From: Bacteroidales bacterium
GTDB taxonomy: Bacteria > Bacteroidota > Bacteroidia > Bacteroidales > UBA4181
Length of the DNA stretch: 6,014 nucleotides
Direction of reading: 5' to 3'
NCBI GenBank assembly: GCA_031259205.1
Contig: JAIRLS010000004.1
Coordinates: 1 to 6,014 of the forward strand
The position numbers and the translations under genes are program-made. A model generated the notes under the pieces. That model worked only from the letters and a program-made list of their open reading frames with translations. It ran no database searches and was not told the DNA's origin. Of the stretch, positions 5,296 through 6,014 are shown one piece after another. Position 1 is the first letter of the stretch. Each line of letters begins with the position of its first letter.

Positions 5296-5374
5296 CGTCA
5301 TTCTGAATGGTGTAAAGCAATCCATAATATCAGTAAACCAATGGATTGCTTCGGGCTGCGCTCCTGCAATAACG
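5296..5374. repeat. Dispersed palindromic repeat, copy 3, overlapping a gene end
   Basis: The inner arms AAGCAATCCAT (5315-5325) and ATGGATTGCTT (5341-5351) pair perfectly over 11 bp. The outer arms CGTCATT (5296-5302) and AATAACG (5368-5374) pair with one mismatch. The motif order is the same as at 549-632 and 778-848. It covers the last ~25 codons and stop of the surface-protein gene on the minus strand. Confidence 0.85.
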
Positions 5375-6014
5375 ACGATTTCTGTCTTTTTATCTCTATT
5401 TCGGCCAATTTCTTGAAATCGGTATTGATATTCACGCTTGTACTTCGCTGTAAAAAACTTCTCTCGTCCCAATCGGCAAAATTTCGTTTCACACGGAATT
5501 GATAGTTGACCGTTCCTTTGTTCAGGTCTTCATTCGGAATCTGATAAGTGTAGGAACAGTCTTTTGTGCCTCCTAATTGAGAAGTGTACGGTATTTCGGT
5601 GGATATGTCAGTCCAGCCGCCGTCGCCCTTCTTCACTTGGAGCGTAAACCCATTTGTGTTGATGCCGGAAGTGGTTGAGGGATTTTTTATTTGCCAAGTC
5701 AGTTTCACATCTCCGCATTTTTCTACCGAAGCGTTTAAATTGCCGGTAAATACTCCCGTACGCTGAGACGTCAGTGATGGCGATTCATACACGTATGTTG
5801 TTCTCCCACCGGAAACAGATTTACGTGCGTAACATTTGAAAGTTTGTCCATACAGCAAATCGTCCTCCGTTGCGGGATATTTCCCTGTAAAAGTAGCGCT
5901 TGAACCCGATTTCGTTTCATTGTGGTAACCGTTTATATAGAATCTGATTTCGTCTGCTCCGCTCGCGCTGCATGAAACCGAGATTTCTCCGTTCGTACCT
6001 GTGGTTCCACCCGA
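5298..6014 (-). CDS. Partial surface protein with Ig/Fn3-like repeats, 3' end only
   Basis: The frame is open from the right edge to TGA at 5298, giving 238 visible residues; the true start is outside the window. Residues ~9-75 form an Ig-like beta-sandwich with a cysteine pair (Cys15 in ISVSCSASG, Cys61 in TFKCYARK). Residues ~85-200 form a fibronectin-III-like repeat with KLTWQIKNP, GFTLQVKKGDGGWTDIS and YQFRVKRNFADWDERSF. The Ser/Thr/Gly-rich strands and lack of catalytic motifs suggest a secreted adhesin, carbohydrate-binding or scaffold-type protein; the function is unknown. The final ~25 residues (LLQERSPKQSIGLL.. to HHSE) are encoded by a dispersed palindromic repeat and do not look like a natural domain end. 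No type IX secretion C-terminal domain is seen. The ancestral C-terminus may have been lost or extended. Confidence 0.8.
   Translation of the reverse strand, partial: SGGTTGTNGEISVSCSASGADEIRFYINGYHNETKSGSSATFTGKYPATEDDLLYGQTFKCYARKSVSGGRTTYVYESPSLTSQRTGVFTGNLNASVEKCGDVKLTWQIKNPSTTSGINTNGFTLQVKKGDGGWTDISTEIPYTSQLGGTKDCSYTYQIPNEDLNKGTVNYQFRVKRNFADWDERSFLQRSTSVNINTDFKKLAEIEIKRQKSSLLQERSPKQSIGLLILWIALHHSE

Noticed and set aside
5191..5472. Minus 93-codon ORF overlapping the end of the Ig-like gene
   Set aside because: Much of its length lies in the palindromic repeat, the terminator and the following hairpins, and it overlaps the better supported surface-protein frame.

Overview
The window reads as chromosomal DNA from a member of the Bacteroidota, most likely Bacteroidales. 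The evidence is Bacteroidota-type -7 promoter boxes (TAnnTTTG), a secreted 3-keto-disaccharide hydrolase family protein (DUF1080), a C-terminal fragment of an IS1-family transposase of the kind common in this group, and moderate GC content. No rRNA, tRNA or CRISPR array was seen. All credible genes are on the minus strand, so transcription runs from right to left.

Right side (about 4950-6014): a gene entering from the right edge encodes a surface-type protein with Ig/fibronectin-like beta-sandwich repeats. Its last ~25 codons and its stop codon lie inside a dispersed palindromic repeat. A GC-rich hairpin terminator follows. A 345-bp intergenic stretch then holds several hairpins, a 10-bp operator-like palindrome and a weak promoter candidate.

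Centre (1899-4952): the secreted DUF1080 protein comes first, followed after 66 bp by an ABC exporter of the NatA/NatB type (ATPase, then permease, 12 bp apart). ATPase and permease are clearly one transport system. The DUF1080 gene may be co-transcribed with them because no terminator is visible between them, but a functional link is not shown. Just downstream of the permease is a decayed IS1 transposase remnant.

Left side (1-1650): about 1.4 kb without a convincing complete gene but rich in repeats. It contains a nested inverted-repeat structure (1431-1551), twin small hairpins (1339-1405), three modules made of a palindrome plus a trailing unit (549-908), and an array of nine 14-bp palindromic cores spaced 22-23 bp apart (255-448). 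The array ends 15 bp upstream of a consensus Bacteroidota -7 box that faces a possible partial minus-strand gene running off the left edge. The first core falls where the -33 element should be, so the array may be an operator cluster. This array, and the palindromic element rewriting the end of the surface-protein gene, are the most interesting observations.
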